From Solirubrobacteraceae bacterium (GTDB lineage Bacteria > Actinomycetota > Thermoleophilia > Solirubrobacterales > Solirubrobacteraceae): a stretch of 64,000 nt of DNA. The DNA lies in the NCBI GenBank assembly GCA_030447275.1, contig JAUJPF010000017.1:16748-80747 (forward strand). Reading direction: 5' to 3'. This document shows positions 10,195-18,449 of the stretch, one piece after another. The notes under the pieces were generated by a model. It saw only the letters and a list, made by a program, of their open reading frames with translations. It was not told where the DNA came from and searched no databases. The position numbers and the translations under genes are program-made. Numbering within the stretch: the first letter of the stretch is position 1; the number at the start of each line of letters is the position of its first letter.

Positions 10195-10904
10195 GCGTCG
10201 TCGTCGCCGCTCAGCTCGAGGAAGCGCTCGACCGAGGCCTCCTGCTGGTCGAGGCGGGCCGCCGTGCGGCGGGCGTGGTCGGCGGCGCGGTCGAGGAAGT
10301 CGTCGAGGCACGCCTCCGGGTCGTCGGCGAGCGGGTACACGCGCGCGACGTCCTGCTGGGCCAGCGCGATCCCCATCGGCGGGCGCCCCTCGGCGAGCGT
10401 GCGCGCGCCGCAGACCGGCATTGCCATGAGCCGGCGCTCGGGCGCCACGAGCGCGACGGGCATCAGCCGGTGCGCGGGGACCTGCACCCCGTGGAGGTCG
10501 ATCGAGCGGTCGATCGCCACCGGGGTCTCGGCGACCTCCTCGAGCGGCTCGCGCCAGACGGCGAGGACGGTGTCGGCGGCGAGCAGCGCGTCGCGCAGCG
10601 CCCTGGCCTGCTTGGCGTAGAGCCCCTCGGCCTCGCGGCGGTCGCCCGCGTCGGCGAGGTCGAGGTCGCACGGGACGCGGAGGAGCGCGTCGGCGCCAAC
10701 CGTGTTGCCCGCGCCGAGGGTGCCGTGCGCGACGTACGTCTGGATCGTGCCGAGGTCGCGGCGCCCGTGGAAGACGATCGTCAGAGCGTCGCACGTCGAG
10801 AGCGGCTGCACCCGCAGAGCGACGGACGCGGCCTCGGTGGCGTCGAGGAGCGCGCGGCGCAGAAGCTCCTCGGATTCGCGTCGGGTGTCCTCAGGACCAC
10901 CCAT
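10191..10904 (-). CDS. Hypothetical cytoplasmic protein
   Basis: The start is placed at ATG 10904 (MGGPEDTRRESEELLRRAL) because an upstream start at 10964 would overlap the divergent gene. The protein of about 237 residues has no membrane segment and shows alternating hydrophobic strands (ALTIVFHGRRDLGTIQTY, LMPVALVAPERRLMAM) with an acidic C-terminal coil ending SGDDDA. No family is recognised. It is translationally coupled to the membrane-anchored protein downstream. Confidence 0.65.
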   Translation of the reverse strand: MGGPEDTRRESEELLRRALLDATEAASVALRVQPLSTCDALTIVFHGRRDLGTIQTYVAHGTLGAGNTVGADALLRVPCDLDLADAGDRREAEGLYAKQARALRDALLAADTVLAVWREPLEEVAETPVAIDRSIDLHGVQVPAHRLMPVALVAPERRLMAMPVCGARTLAEGRPPMGIALAQQDVARVYPLADDPEACLDDFLDRAADHARRTAARLDQQEASVERFLELSGDDDA

Positions 10905-10962
10905 GCCGGAAGTATCGGCGGTGTTCCGGTCGGCTTGAGCCGGGGTAGGTTGCCGCCCAGCC

Positions 10963-11238
10963 ATGAAGCTCTTCTACAAGCTGTTCTCCATCCCACTCGG
11001 TCTCGCCGCCGGCCAGGTCGCCAAGAAGATCTTCGAGCAGATCTGGGGCATGATCGACGACCGCGAGCCGCCCAAGGCGAACATCGAGGAGACGACGTTC
11101 CCGAAGGTGCTCGCCGCCGCCGCCGTGCAGGGCGTGACGTTCTACATGGTGCGCGCCGCGGTCCAGCGCGCCGGCGCGAAGGGGTTCGCGCATCTGACCG
11201 GCGTGTGGCCCGGCGACAAGCGCCCCGAGGTCGAGTAG
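10963..11238 (+). CDS. DUF4235 small membrane protein
   Basis: The 91-residue protein begins MKLFYKLFSIPLGLAAGQVAKKIFEQIWGMIDD and continues TTFPKVLAAAAVQGVTFYMVRAAVQRAG. This is the two-helix membrane pattern of actinobacterial DUF4235 proteins, whose function is unknown. A TAGGTT box (10946-10951) sits 11 nt before the ATG, compatible with a very short or absent leader. It is divergent from the coupled hypothetical pair at 9757-10904. Confidence 0.88.
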   Translation: MKLFYKLFSIPLGLAAGQVAKKIFEQIWGMIDDREPPKANIEETTFPKVLAAAAVQGVTFYMVRAAVQRAGAKGFAHLTGVWPGDKRPEVE

Positions 11239-11243
11239 CGGGG

Positions 11244-11546
11244 CTAGCCGCCGCCGCGCAGGACGAAGCCGCGCTCGGCCAGCTCGGAGAGCGCGTCCTC
11301 GAAGGCGGCGAAGTCGCGCGCCAGCAGGAGGTCGATCGGCGGGCGGCTGCCGGCGCGCAGCCAGCGCCGCAGGACCGCGCCGCCGGCGCGGTCCTCGGCC
11401 TCCTCGGTCAGCGTGAGGAGGATCCCGATCTCCGAGCGGTGGTCGAGGTCGTCGGTGATGACGCTGATCGGGTCGACGTCGAGCATCGTCATCAGCTCGT
11501 CGTCGCTGAGGCCGAGGCGCTGCATCAGCGTCGCCGCCCCGCTCAC
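11244..11546 (-). CDS. Small protein resembling Xre/MbcA/ParS-type C-terminal domain
   Basis: The 100-residue protein starts at GTG 11546, overlapping the stop of the upstream gene by GTGA (an ATG at 11525 is the alternative). The C-terminal half, VLRRWLRAGSRPPIDLLLARDFAAFEDALSELAERGF, recalls the toxin-binding domain of Xre/MbcA/ParS antitoxins. The N-terminal half (LSDDELMTMLDVDPISVI) is acidic and helical. No RES-type toxin is adjacent. The resemblance is by eye only. Its coupled partner is the BioD-like/winged-helix protein. Confidence 0.6.
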   Translation of the reverse strand: MSGAATLMQRLGLSDDELMTMLDVDPISVITDDLDHRSEIGILLTLTEEAEDRAGGAVLRRWLRAGSRPPIDLLLARDFAAFEDALSELAERGFVLRGGG

Positions 11547-12562
11547 AGCAGCTCTTCCGCCGTCGTCAGGTACTGCTCGGCGCGCGCGGTCATGCGGACG
11601 AGGCCGTAGGCGTTCAGCACCGCGCGCTTGAGGTCGGGCTGCGGGCCGAGGCGGCGCATCAGCTCGGCGATCTCGTCGAGCGGCACCTCGATCAGCTCGC
11701 GCGGGCCCAGCTCGCGGACGACGACCGGCGCGGTGTCGGGCAGGCGGACGGCGTCGTCGCCCTGCCACGGGATCTCGTCCTCGCCGACGAGGACGACCTT
11801 CCCCTCGCGCGCGAGGTGGTAGATCGAGTTCGAGAGCGGGGCGCGGGCGACCGAGGTCAGCTTCTTGCCGCCCGCCGCCTTGTTGTAGACGGCGTAGGCG
11901 CGGCTCGCGAGGACCGGGCCCTCGGCCGCGACGATCTCGAGCATCGCCTCCATGATCCGCGGCCGCGGGGCCGAGCGCGGGTCGCCCGGCGACTCGCCCT
12001 CCCACTCGCGGTACGGCTCGAGCGCGACGCGCACCGCGGCCGCGCCGCCCGGCGCGGCGGCGCCGGCGGGCTGCGCCGCCTTCCAGTCGTCCACGGGCCA
12101 GTCCGGGCGCTCGTCGTCGGTGAGCGTGAGGACGGGGAGGCCGGTGACCTCATGGAGCAGGACGCGCTCGTCGAGCAGCACGCGGTCGGGGTCGTGCGGC
12201 CAGCCGGCGATGACGACGGCGGCGACCGCGAGGCCGGCGGCGCGCGCCGCCTCGGCGTAGAGCCGGGCCTGGCCGGTCAGCGACGGCTCGGCGCCGACGG
12301 TGACGACGACGGGGGCGCCGAGCTCGACCGCGAGGTCGCGGAGCGAGTAGCGCGGGGTGAGCGGCGCGACGGGGTTGCCGGCGAGGGCGACGATCTCGGC
12401 CGCCGAGGCGGCCTCGCGCAGCTCCGGCGGCGCGTGCTCGCGGCCGGCGTGGCGCGCGACGATCGCGGGGGTCGCGTCCCCGTCGTCGAGGACCCACGCG
12501 TCGGCGTCGATCGCCCGCGCGACCGCGGTGGCGTAGCGCCCGATGACGACGAGGTCGGTCAC
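11543..12562 (-). CDS. BioD-like domain fused to a winged-helix-like domain
   Basis: The 339-residue protein starts at GTG 12562 (VTDLVVIGRYATAV). Residues 60-160 read like the second half of dethiobiotin synthetase (LGAPVVVTVGAEPSLTGQARLYAEAARAAGLAVAAVVI, then LHEVTGLPVLTLTDDE), but no P-loop GxxTxxGKT precedes it. After an Ala/Pro linker, residues 230-339 (EAMLEIVAAEGPVLASRAYAVYNKAAGGKK, LSNSIYHLAREGKVVLV) look like a winged-helix domain of the kind found at the ends of DUF3320-type helicases. It is probably not a biotin enzyme. It overlaps the 100-residue gene downstream. Confidence 0.65.
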   Translation of the reverse strand: MTDLVVIGRYATAVARAIDADAWVLDDGDATPAIVARHAGREHAPPELREAASAAEIVALAGNPVAPLTPRYSLRDLAVELGAPVVVTVGAEPSLTGQARLYAEAARAAGLAVAAVVIAGWPHDPDRVLLDERVLLHEVTGLPVLTLTDDERPDWPVDDWKAAQPAGAAAPGGAAAVRVALEPYREWEGESPGDPRSAPRPRIMEAMLEIVAAEGPVLASRAYAVYNKAAGGKKLTSVARAPLSNSIYHLAREGKVVLVGEDEIPWQGDDAVRLPDTAPVVVRELGPRELIEVPLDEIAELMRRLGPQPDLKRAVLNAYGLVRMTARAEQYLTTAEELL

Positions 12563-12628
12563 GAGGGCGGAGCGTACCTGCGCGCCAGCGCGCGGATTGG
12601 GCTGCTGGATCCGGGGAAGACGAACCCC

Positions 12629-13879
12629 GTGCCCCGCCTCGCCGCTCTGACCATCGCCGTGCTGTTCACCGTCGTCGGCGCGGCGCACGCCGCGCCCGCA
12701 CCGCTCACCGAACCGCCCGACGCTCTCGCGCAGGCGCTCGAGTGCGGGCCGGGCGTCGGCGCGCCGCGCAGACACCGGTCATCCTCCTGCACGGCACCGG
12801 CTCGACGCCCGAGGAGAGCTTCGACGCCGGCTACGCCGCCGCGCTGCCGAAGCTCGGCTTCCCGGTATGCACGGTGCGGTTCCCGGAGCGCGCGCTCGTC
12901 GACCTCCAGCGTTCCATGCGCAGTACGCCGTGTACGCGGTGCGCGAGGTCGCGCGCCGCAGCGGCCGGAAGGTGTCGCTGGTGGGCCACAGCCAGGGCGC
13001 CTTGCACGCGGTGTACGCGCGCGCACTTCTGGCCGGACCTGCCGCCCCTGATCGACGACGTCGTCGGGCTCGCCGGGCCCTACGTCGGCACCCAGCGCGC
13101 GAACGAGAGCTGCAACGACGGGCGCTGCCCGGTCACCTCGTGGCAGTTTCGCTTCGGCTCGGATCTGAACCGCGCGTTCGCGGCGGCCCCGCGGCCGGCG
13201 GGACCCTCCTTCACCGCGGTCGCGACGTCGTTCGACGAGCTGGTCACCCCCGCGCCGGACGCCGCGCTGCTCGCGGGCGAGGGCATCGTGCTCCAGGACG
13301 TCTGCCCCAACCGCTCGACGGACCACTTCGCGATCGTCGGCGACGCCGCGGCGTACACGCTGGCGGTCGACGCGCTGACGCACGAGGGCGCGGCCGACCC
13401 CGCGCGCTTCGATCCCGCCGCATGCCGGCAGACGACGATCCCCGGGACCGAGGTCGGGACCGTCGTCGGCGCCCCCGGCGCGGTCGGCAACGCCGCCGTC
13501 GGCCTCGTGACCGCGCAGAACACCGACCGCGAGCCTCCGCTCGTGTGCCCGTTCGACGCGGCGGCGTGTGGCGAAGGGGTGACGACGACTTCTGGTTCCG
13601 GCCCCTCGCAGGCGTCGACCGGGCGGCGCGCGCGCCTCACGCGCTCGTGCCTGCGCGGCGGCGCGCTCCGGGTCCGGGTTCGCGGGCTCGCCGGGGTGCG
13701 GCGGGTGGACTTCCGGTTCGGCCGGCGGCTCGTCGCGCGCGACCGCGCGCGCCGTTCGTCCGCGTCGTGAGCCGCCGCGCCGTGAGCCGCGGCGGGTCGC
13801 GGCTGCTGGCGGTGTTGTACCTGAACGGCGGCGCGCGCGCGTGGTGCGCAGCCGGACGCTGCCGCGCTGCGGGCTCTGA
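12629..13879 (+). CDS. Secreted alpha/beta-hydrolase, lipase-like, frameshifted
   Basis: GTG 12629 opens a signal peptide (VPRLAALTIAVLFTVVGAAHA). After a frame change comes VILLHGTGSTPEESFDAGY (oxyanion HG), then in another frame VSLVGHSQGALHAVYARAL with nucleophile Ser in GHSQG, and in a third frame the rest with STDHFAIVGD carrying the likely catalytic His. The C-terminal part, LTRSCLRGGALRVRVRGL...VDFRFGRRLVARD, is a beta module. Continuing with two more frame changes ends it at TGA 13877 (RSRTLPRCGL). At least five frame changes in one recognisable protein point to sequence errors. Confidence 0.75.
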
Positions 13880-13936
13880 ACTGCTCATGCGCGTCCGCGT
13901 CCGCGTCCGCTCCACAATCGCGGGGTCCCTCGCACC

Positions 13937-13979
13937 GAGTGTCGACTTCGGCGCCCTATCGACGACAGAATCGACACTC
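13937..13979. terminator. Inverted repeat between convergent lipase and prs genes
   Basis: GAGTGTCGA (13937-13945) pairs perfectly with TCGACACTC (13971-13979) across a 25-nt loop. It sits in the gap between two converging genes, where a bidirectional terminator is expected. There is no clear U-run on either side, so its role is uncertain and a dispersed palindromic repeat is also possible. Confidence 0.4.
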
Positions 13980-14015
13980 GCCGCGCGACGCGAGACCGCG
14001 CGGAGCGGCACCCGC

Positions 14016-15038
14016 CTAGAACAACTGGTTCTCGCCGCCGAACACGGCGCTCACCGAGTCGTCGGTGAAGATGCGGCGGATCGAGTCGGTGAGGAGGTCG
14101 GCGCACGAGAGGACGCGGATGTTGTCGGGCGCGCCGGCGCGGAGCGGGATCGTGTCGGTGACGACGATCTGCTCGAACGGCGACGCGGCGAGGTTCTCGA
14201 ACGCGCGGCCGCTCAGCACCGGGTGCGTCGCGGCGGCGAAGACGCGCTCGGCGCCCGCGGCCACGACCGCGTCGCCCGCCGCCCGCAGCGTCCCCGCGGT
14301 GTCGATGATGTCGTCGACGATGATCGCGGTCTTGCCGCGCACGTCGCCGATGACGTGGCCGATCTCGGCGAGCTGCTGGGCCGGGCGCTCCTTGTCGAGG
14401 ATCGCCAGGTCGGCGCCGAGCTTGTCCGAGAACTTCTTGTTCAGCTTCACGCGGCCCGCGTCCGGCGCGACGACGACGAGGTCGGACAGGGCCAGGTCGG
14501 CGAAGTACTGCGTGAGCATGAACATCGCGGTCATGTGGTCGACCGGCTTCGAGAAGAAGCCTTGGATCTGGCCGGCGTGGAGGTCCATCGTGAGGACGCG
14601 GTCGGCCCCGGCCGCCTCGAGCGCGCGGGCGACGAGCCGGGCGGAGATCGGCTCGCGCGGCGCCGACTTCTTGTCCTGGCGCGAGTAGCCGAACCACGGC
14701 GAGACGGCGATGACCCGGTGCGCCGACGCGCCGACCGCCGCGTCGATCATCAACAGCAGCTCCATCAGCGAGTCGTTCGGCGTGATCCCGAGCTCGGGGT
14801 TCGCGCACGTCGGCTGGACGATGAAGACGTCGGCCCCGCGGATCGAGTCCTCGTAGCGGCAGTAGACCTCGCCGTTGGAGAACGTCTTGATGTCGATCGG
14901 GCCGAGATCGACGCCGAGGTTGTGCGCGATCTTGGCGCTCAGCCCGGGGTTCGCGCGCCCGCTGAACAGCATCAGGCGCTTGTCGTAGCCGATGTCCAGG
15001 CTGGTCGAGAGCTGAGGCTGCGTCTCGAGTGCGGTCAC
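14016..15038 (-). CDS. prs: Ribose-phosphate pyrophosphokinase (PRPP synthetase)
   Basis: The 340-residue enzyme makes PRPP from ribose 5-phosphate and ATP for nucleotide, His and Trp synthesis. It shows SGRANPGLSAKIAHNLGVDLG, TFSNGEVYCRYEDSIRGADVFIVQP, SPWFGYSRQDKK, DLHAGQIQGFF and the PRPP-binding loop AIIVDDIIDTAGTL. GTG 15038 is the start. A TAGAGT box (15048-15053 on the complement) lies 9 nt upstream and includes the stop of glmU, so prs may have its own leaderless promoter besides reading from glmU. Confidence 0.97.
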   Translation of the reverse strand: MTALETQPQLSTSLDIGYDKRLMLFSGRANPGLSAKIAHNLGVDLGPIDIKTFSNGEVYCRYEDSIRGADVFIVQPTCANPELGITPNDSLMELLLMIDAAVGASAHRVIAVSPWFGYSRQDKKSAPREPISARLVARALEAAGADRVLTMDLHAGQIQGFFSKPVDHMTAMFMLTQYFADLALSDLVVVAPDAGRVKLNKKFSDKLGADLAILDKERPAQQLAEIGHVIGDVRGKTAIIVDDIIDTAGTLRAAGDAVVAAGAERVFAAATHPVLSGRAFENLAASPFEQIVVTDTIPLRAGAPDNIRVLSCADLLTDSIRRIFTDDSVSAVFGGENQLF

Positions 15039-15047
15039 GGTTTGGTC

Positions 15048-15053
15048 ACTCTA
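15048..15053 (-). promoter_or_regulatory. Candidate -10 box for prs
   Basis: On the minus strand TAGAGT is followed by 9 nt and the GTG start of prs. It overlaps the last codon of glmU. Spacing implies a transcript beginning at or next to the start codon. Confidence 0.45.
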
Positions 15054-16424
15054 GCCCTTGCGGCGGGCGTAACCCTCGACGTTCGTCTGCCTGGCGCGGG
15101 CGACGCCCAGCGCGTCCTCCGGGACGTCCTCCGTGATGACCGAGCCAGCCCCCGTGTAGGCGTTGTCGCCGATCGTCACGGGGGCCACGAAGGTCGTGTC
15201 GACGCTCGTGCGGACGTTCGCGCCGATCGTCGTGCGGTGCTTGGTGCGGCCGTCGTAGTTGGCGGTGACGTTCGAGGCCCCGATGTTGGTCTGAGGCCCG
15301 ACGTCGGCGTCGCCCAGGTAGGAGAGGTGCGGCACCTTCGTCCCCTCGCCGATGTCGGAGTTCTTGATCTCGACGTACGTGCCGACCTTCGCGCCGGCGC
15401 GGATCCTCGTGCCCGGCCGCAGGTAGGCGAAGGGCCCGATGCTCACGCCGTCCTCGACGTCGCAGTCGACCGCGTAGGCGTAGAGCGCGGTGACGCCGTC
15501 GGCGAGCCGGGCGTCGACGAGCGTGGCGTTCGGCCCGATCCGGCAGTCCTCCCCCACGCGCGTGGCGCCGCGCAGGACGCAGCCCGGCTCGACGGTCGTG
15601 TCGGCGCCGATCGCGACGCCCACGTCGACCGTCGTCGCCGCCGGGTTGACGAACGTGACGCCGGCGCGCGCGTGCTCGTCGAGGATGCGGCGCTGGGCGA
15701 CCTCGCGGAGCTGGGCGAGCTGCGCGCGGTCGTTGATGCCGGCGGTCAGCCACGGGTCGGCGACGCCGTGCGCGACGACGCGGTGGCCGCCCTCACGGAG
15801 GATCGGCAGCGCGTCCGGCAGGTAGTACTCGCCCTGGGCGTTGTCGGCGGTGATCGACGCGAGCGCGCCGGTGAGGGGGCCGCCGGCGAAGGCGTAGATG
15901 CCGGTGTTCACCTCGCGGATCTCGAGCTCGGAGGCCGTCGCGTCGCCCGGGTTCTTCGTCTCGACGACCTTCACGACGTCGCCCTGCGCGTCGCGGACGA
16001 CGCGCCCGTACCCGGCCGGATCGTCGAGGACGGTGGTGGCCATCGTCGCGGCCGCGCCGGCATCGGCGTGCGCGCGGGCCAGGCCGGCGATCGCCTCCGC
16101 GGTGATGAGCGGGACGTCGCCGTAGAGCACGACGACGGTGTCGTCGGCGCCGATGTGCTCGGCCGCGCACCGCACCGCATGGCCGGTCCCCTTCGCCTCC
16201 GGCTGCACGGCGATCGCGACGCCGTCGGGAACGTGCCCCTCGACCGCCCGGTCTGGCCCGCCCACCACGATCACCTTCTCGGCCCCCGCGGCGAGCGCCG
16301 CCTCGACGGGCCAGCGCACCAGCGGCCAGCCGCACAGGTCGTGGAGGACCTTCGGCGTCTTCGAGCGCATGCGGGTGCCCTGCCCTGCGGCGAGAACGAC
16401 GGCGGTCAACGGCACGCGGGCCAT
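15051..16424 (-). CDS. glmU: Bifunctional GlcNAc-1-P uridyltransferase / GlcN-1-P acetyltransferase
   Basis: The 457-residue enzyme makes UDP-GlcNAc for peptidoglycan. The N-terminal pyrophosphorylase has TAVVLAAGQGTRMRSKTPKVLH, YGDVPLI and GEYYLPD. The C-terminal left-handed beta helix has repeated hexapeptides and the acetyl-CoA/GlcN-1-P site (VEIKNSDIGEGTKVPHLSYLGDADVG, TNIGASNVTANYDG with catalytic His upstream, HRTTIG). Length is typical. prs follows 12 nt downstream. Confidence 0.97.
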   Translation of the reverse strand: MARVPLTAVVLAAGQGTRMRSKTPKVLHDLCGWPLVRWPVEAALAAGAEKVIVVGGPDRAVEGHVPDGVAIAVQPEAKGTGHAVRCAAEHIGADDTVVVLYGDVPLITAEAIAGLARAHADAGAAATMATTVLDDPAGYGRVVRDAQGDVVKVVETKNPGDATASELEIREVNTGIYAFAGGPLTGALASITADNAQGEYYLPDALPILREGGHRVVAHGVADPWLTAGINDRAQLAQLREVAQRRILDEHARAGVTFVNPAATTVDVGVAIGADTTVEPGCVLRGATRVGEDCRIGPNATLVDARLADGVTALYAYAVDCDVEDGVSIGPFAYLRPGTRIRAGAKVGTYVEIKNSDIGEGTKVPHLSYLGDADVGPQTNIGASNVTANYDGRTKHRTTIGANVRTSVDTTFVAPVTIGDNAYTGAGSVITEDVPEDALGVARARQTNVEGYARRKG

Positions 16425-16511
16425 CGTAGGCCGCTTCGCGGCGTCACGTCACAGCCTGCGGCGATGGCATCGTGGGCCAGACTTAGGCGGCGTACCCTTC
16501 GCCCGACTCGG

Positions 16512-16584
16512 TGGGGAGTGGTCTAGCGGCAAGACACGGGCCTTTGGAGCCCTGAGACGCTCGGTTCGAATCCGGCCTCCCCAG
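16512..16584 (+). tRNA. tRNA-Gln (anticodon TTG)
   Basis: The acceptor arms TGGGGAG (16512-16518) and CTCCCCA (16577-16583) pair fully. The D arm has TGGTCTAGCGGCAAGACA. The anticodon loop CTTTGGA gives TTG, and the T loop is GTTCGAATC. Discriminator base is G; CCA is not encoded. One mismatch each in the anticodon and T stems is odd and may be a sequence error. tRNA-Gln beside glmU is a common actinobacterial arrangement. Confidence 0.92.
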
Positions 16585-16602
16585 CTCGCGCGGGCGGCGC
16601 GC

Positions 16603-17736
16603 TCAGCAGTGCGTCGCTAGGGCCTCGACGACGCGCTCCATGCGGACGAGGCCGGCGTAGCGGCCGGCCTGGTCCCAGCAGACGAGCGGGTCGAAGCGGC
16701 GGTCGGCCGGGCGGGTCATCGCGCGGCGGGTCACCGCCGCCAGCGGCATGTCGACGGTGACCATCATGAGGTTGCGGACCGGGCCGGCGCCGCGGGCGTG
16801 GTCGGCGCGGCGGACGAGGCCGCTGGGGCGCCCGTCGTGGTCGACGAGCGCGATGTAGTCCGGCTCGGGGCGGCGATCGAAGAGCACGCCGAGCGCGCGG
16901 CCCGATGCGGGCTCGGGCAGCGTCGGGACCGCCTCGATGAGCGCCGCGATCGCCATCTCGCCGGTCGCCGGCCGGTACCGCGCCCGGATCTCGAAGCCGA
17001 GGTCGGGCTCGAGCTCGGCCATCCCCGGCGTCGGGCCGCCGAACGCGAAGCCCTGCGCGAGCGGGACGCGCAGGTCCATGAGCGCCTCGAGCTCCTCCAT
17101 CCGCTCGACGCCCTCGGCGATGATCCAGGCGTCGATCCGACCCGCCAGCTCGCCGAGCGTCTGGACCACCGCGGCCTTGGCCGGCTCGGTGTCGACGTTC
17201 GCGACGAGGCCGCGGTCGATCTTGACGAAGTTCGGCTTGAGCGACGTGATCCGCGACAGCGAGCCGTAGCCCGCGCCCGCGTCGTCGACGGCGATGAGCG
17301 CGCCGCGCGCGCGCAGCGCCGCGCGCGCTCCGGAGAGCGCGTCGGTCTCGGCGTCGGTCTGCTCGGTCACCTCGACGATCACCCGGTCGAGCCGCGCCGC
17401 CTCGCTGAACGCGTCGTGGACCTCGTCGGCGACGAGCGCGCGCGGCGACGCGTTCACGGCAAGGAAGCGGTTCGAAGGCAGGTGGGGCAGCGCGGCGAGG
17501 ACCTCACGCACCATGTGCGCCTCGAGCACGCCGCCCACGCCGTGGCGCTCGGCCGCCGCGAAGACGTCCGCCGGCCGCAGCTCCCCCCGTCCAGGGAAGC
17601 GGGCGAGGGCCTCGTAGCCGCACACCTCGCCGCGCTGGAGGTCGACGACGGGCTGGAAGTGCGGCCTGACGCGTCCCGGCTGGCTGAGAACCTCCCCGAG
17701 GATCTCGGTCCAGTCGTGCTGGCGCTCGTGGATCAC
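16603..17736 (-). CDS. EAL-domain protein (c-di-GMP phosphodiesterase) with C-terminal CBS-like region
   Basis: The 377-residue protein has the EAL signature residues: EALAR (Glu42), NASP (Asn95), EVTE (Glu122, Glu125), DDAGAGYGSL (Asp151-152), KID (Lys172, Asp174) and EGVE (Glu208, Glu211). All metal and catalytic positions look intact, so c-di-GMP hydrolysis is plausible. Residues 240-377 resemble a CBS-pair or PAS-like sensor (LGVLFDRRPEPDYIALVDHDGRPSGLVRR). No GGDEF is fused and none lies nearby. No transmembrane segment is present. Confidence 0.9.
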   Translation of the reverse strand: MIHERQHDWTEILGEVLSQPGRVRPHFQPVVDLQRGEVCGYEALARFPGRGELRPADVFAAAERHGVGGVLEAHMVREVLAALPHLPSNRFLAVNASPRALVADEVHDAFSEAARLDRVIVEVTEQTDAETDALSGARAALRARGALIAVDDAGAGYGSLSRITSLKPNFVKIDRGLVANVDTEPAKAAVVQTLGELAGRIDAWIIAEGVERMEELEALMDLRVPLAQGFAFGGPTPGMAELEPDLGFEIRARYRPATGEMAIAALIEAVPTLPEPASGRALGVLFDRRPEPDYIALVDHDGRPSGLVRRADHARGAGPVRNLMMVTVDMPLAAVTRRAMTRPADRRFDPLVCWDQAGRYAGLVRMERVVEALATHC

Positions 17737-17799
17737 GTCTTTCGGAACCCCGAGGGGGTGCGGAAGTTGGACGGTTGGCGCGTCGCCGCGCGGTCGCGT

Positions 17800-18447
17800 T
17801 CAGCCCGCCCGCAGCGCCGCGACGATCTCCGGCGGCGTGAGCGGATCGGCGAGCATCGCGCGGGCGTCGCGCTCGTCGTCGAGGTCGCGCTCGGCGCGCA
17901 GCATCCCGACCGTGAGGCCGGCCGCGTCGGCCGCCGCGAGCGTCTGCGTCAGCACGCTCGAACCGCCCCAGTCGGCGGCGGGGAGCGCGAAGACGGCGTC
18001 GTTCGGCTCGTGCAGCCCGATGAGGTAGTAGCCGCCGTCGGACGCCGGGCCGACGGTCACGTCCACGCCGCAGCGCAGGTCGTCGAGCGCGGCCTCGGCG
18101 TGGCGGCGGCCGAGCTGCGGCGTGTCGACGCCGACGAGCAGCGCCGGGCCCGGGTGCGTCGCCAGGACGTCCCGGAAGGCGGCCGCGAGCCGGTCGCCGA
18201 GCGAACCCTCCACCTGCGCGATCAGCGTCGCGCCCGGCGCCAGCGCGGCCATCTCGTCGCGCGCGTCCTCGGGTGTGAACACGACGTACGGGTCCCCGGC
18301 GTCGGCCGCCCAGGCCGCGGCCCGCGCGACGAGCGCGGACTGGAGGCGCGCGCACCCCTCGGCGCCGAGCAGCGGCGCGAGCCGCGTCTTGCACAGCCCC
18401 GGCCGCGGCGCCTTCGCGATGACGATGGCCGCGGGCCGCGCCGGCAC
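17800..18447 (-). CDS. DUF2064 / TIGR04282-type nucleotidyl- or glycosyltransferase
   Basis: Start GTG 18447 lies 2 nt after the stop of the upstream phosphorylase gene. The 215-residue protein shows IVIAKAPRPGLCKTRLAPLLGAEG (nucleotide-sugar-like N-terminus), LLVGVDTPQLGRRHAEAAL and VGPASDGGYYLIGL. This is the signature of the GT-A fold DUF2064 family, related to CofC and MobA-like transferases. The exact substrate is unknown; members appear next to varied sugar or arsenosugar pathways. Confidence 0.85.
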   Translation of the reverse strand: MPARPAAIVIAKAPRPGLCKTRLAPLLGAEGCARLQSALVARAAAWAADAGDPYVVFTPEDARDEMAALAPGATLIAQVEGSLGDRLAAAFRDVLATHPGPALLVGVDTPQLGRRHAEAALDDLRCGVDVTVGPASDGGYYLIGLHEPNDAVFALPAADWGGSSVLTQTLAAADAAGLTVGMLRAERDLDDERDARAMLADPLTPPEIVAALRAG

Positions 18448-18449
18448 GA

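Noticed and set aside
10904..10964. Longer start at 10964 for the hypothetical gene
   Set aside because: It would overlap the divergent DUF4235 start and its TAGGTT box; ATG 10904 leaves room for both.
12867..16526. Plus-strand frame of over 1200 codons across lipase, prs and glmU
   Set aside because: Antisense shadow of prs and glmU, both with full motif sets. Only its first part contains the shifted lipase frame.
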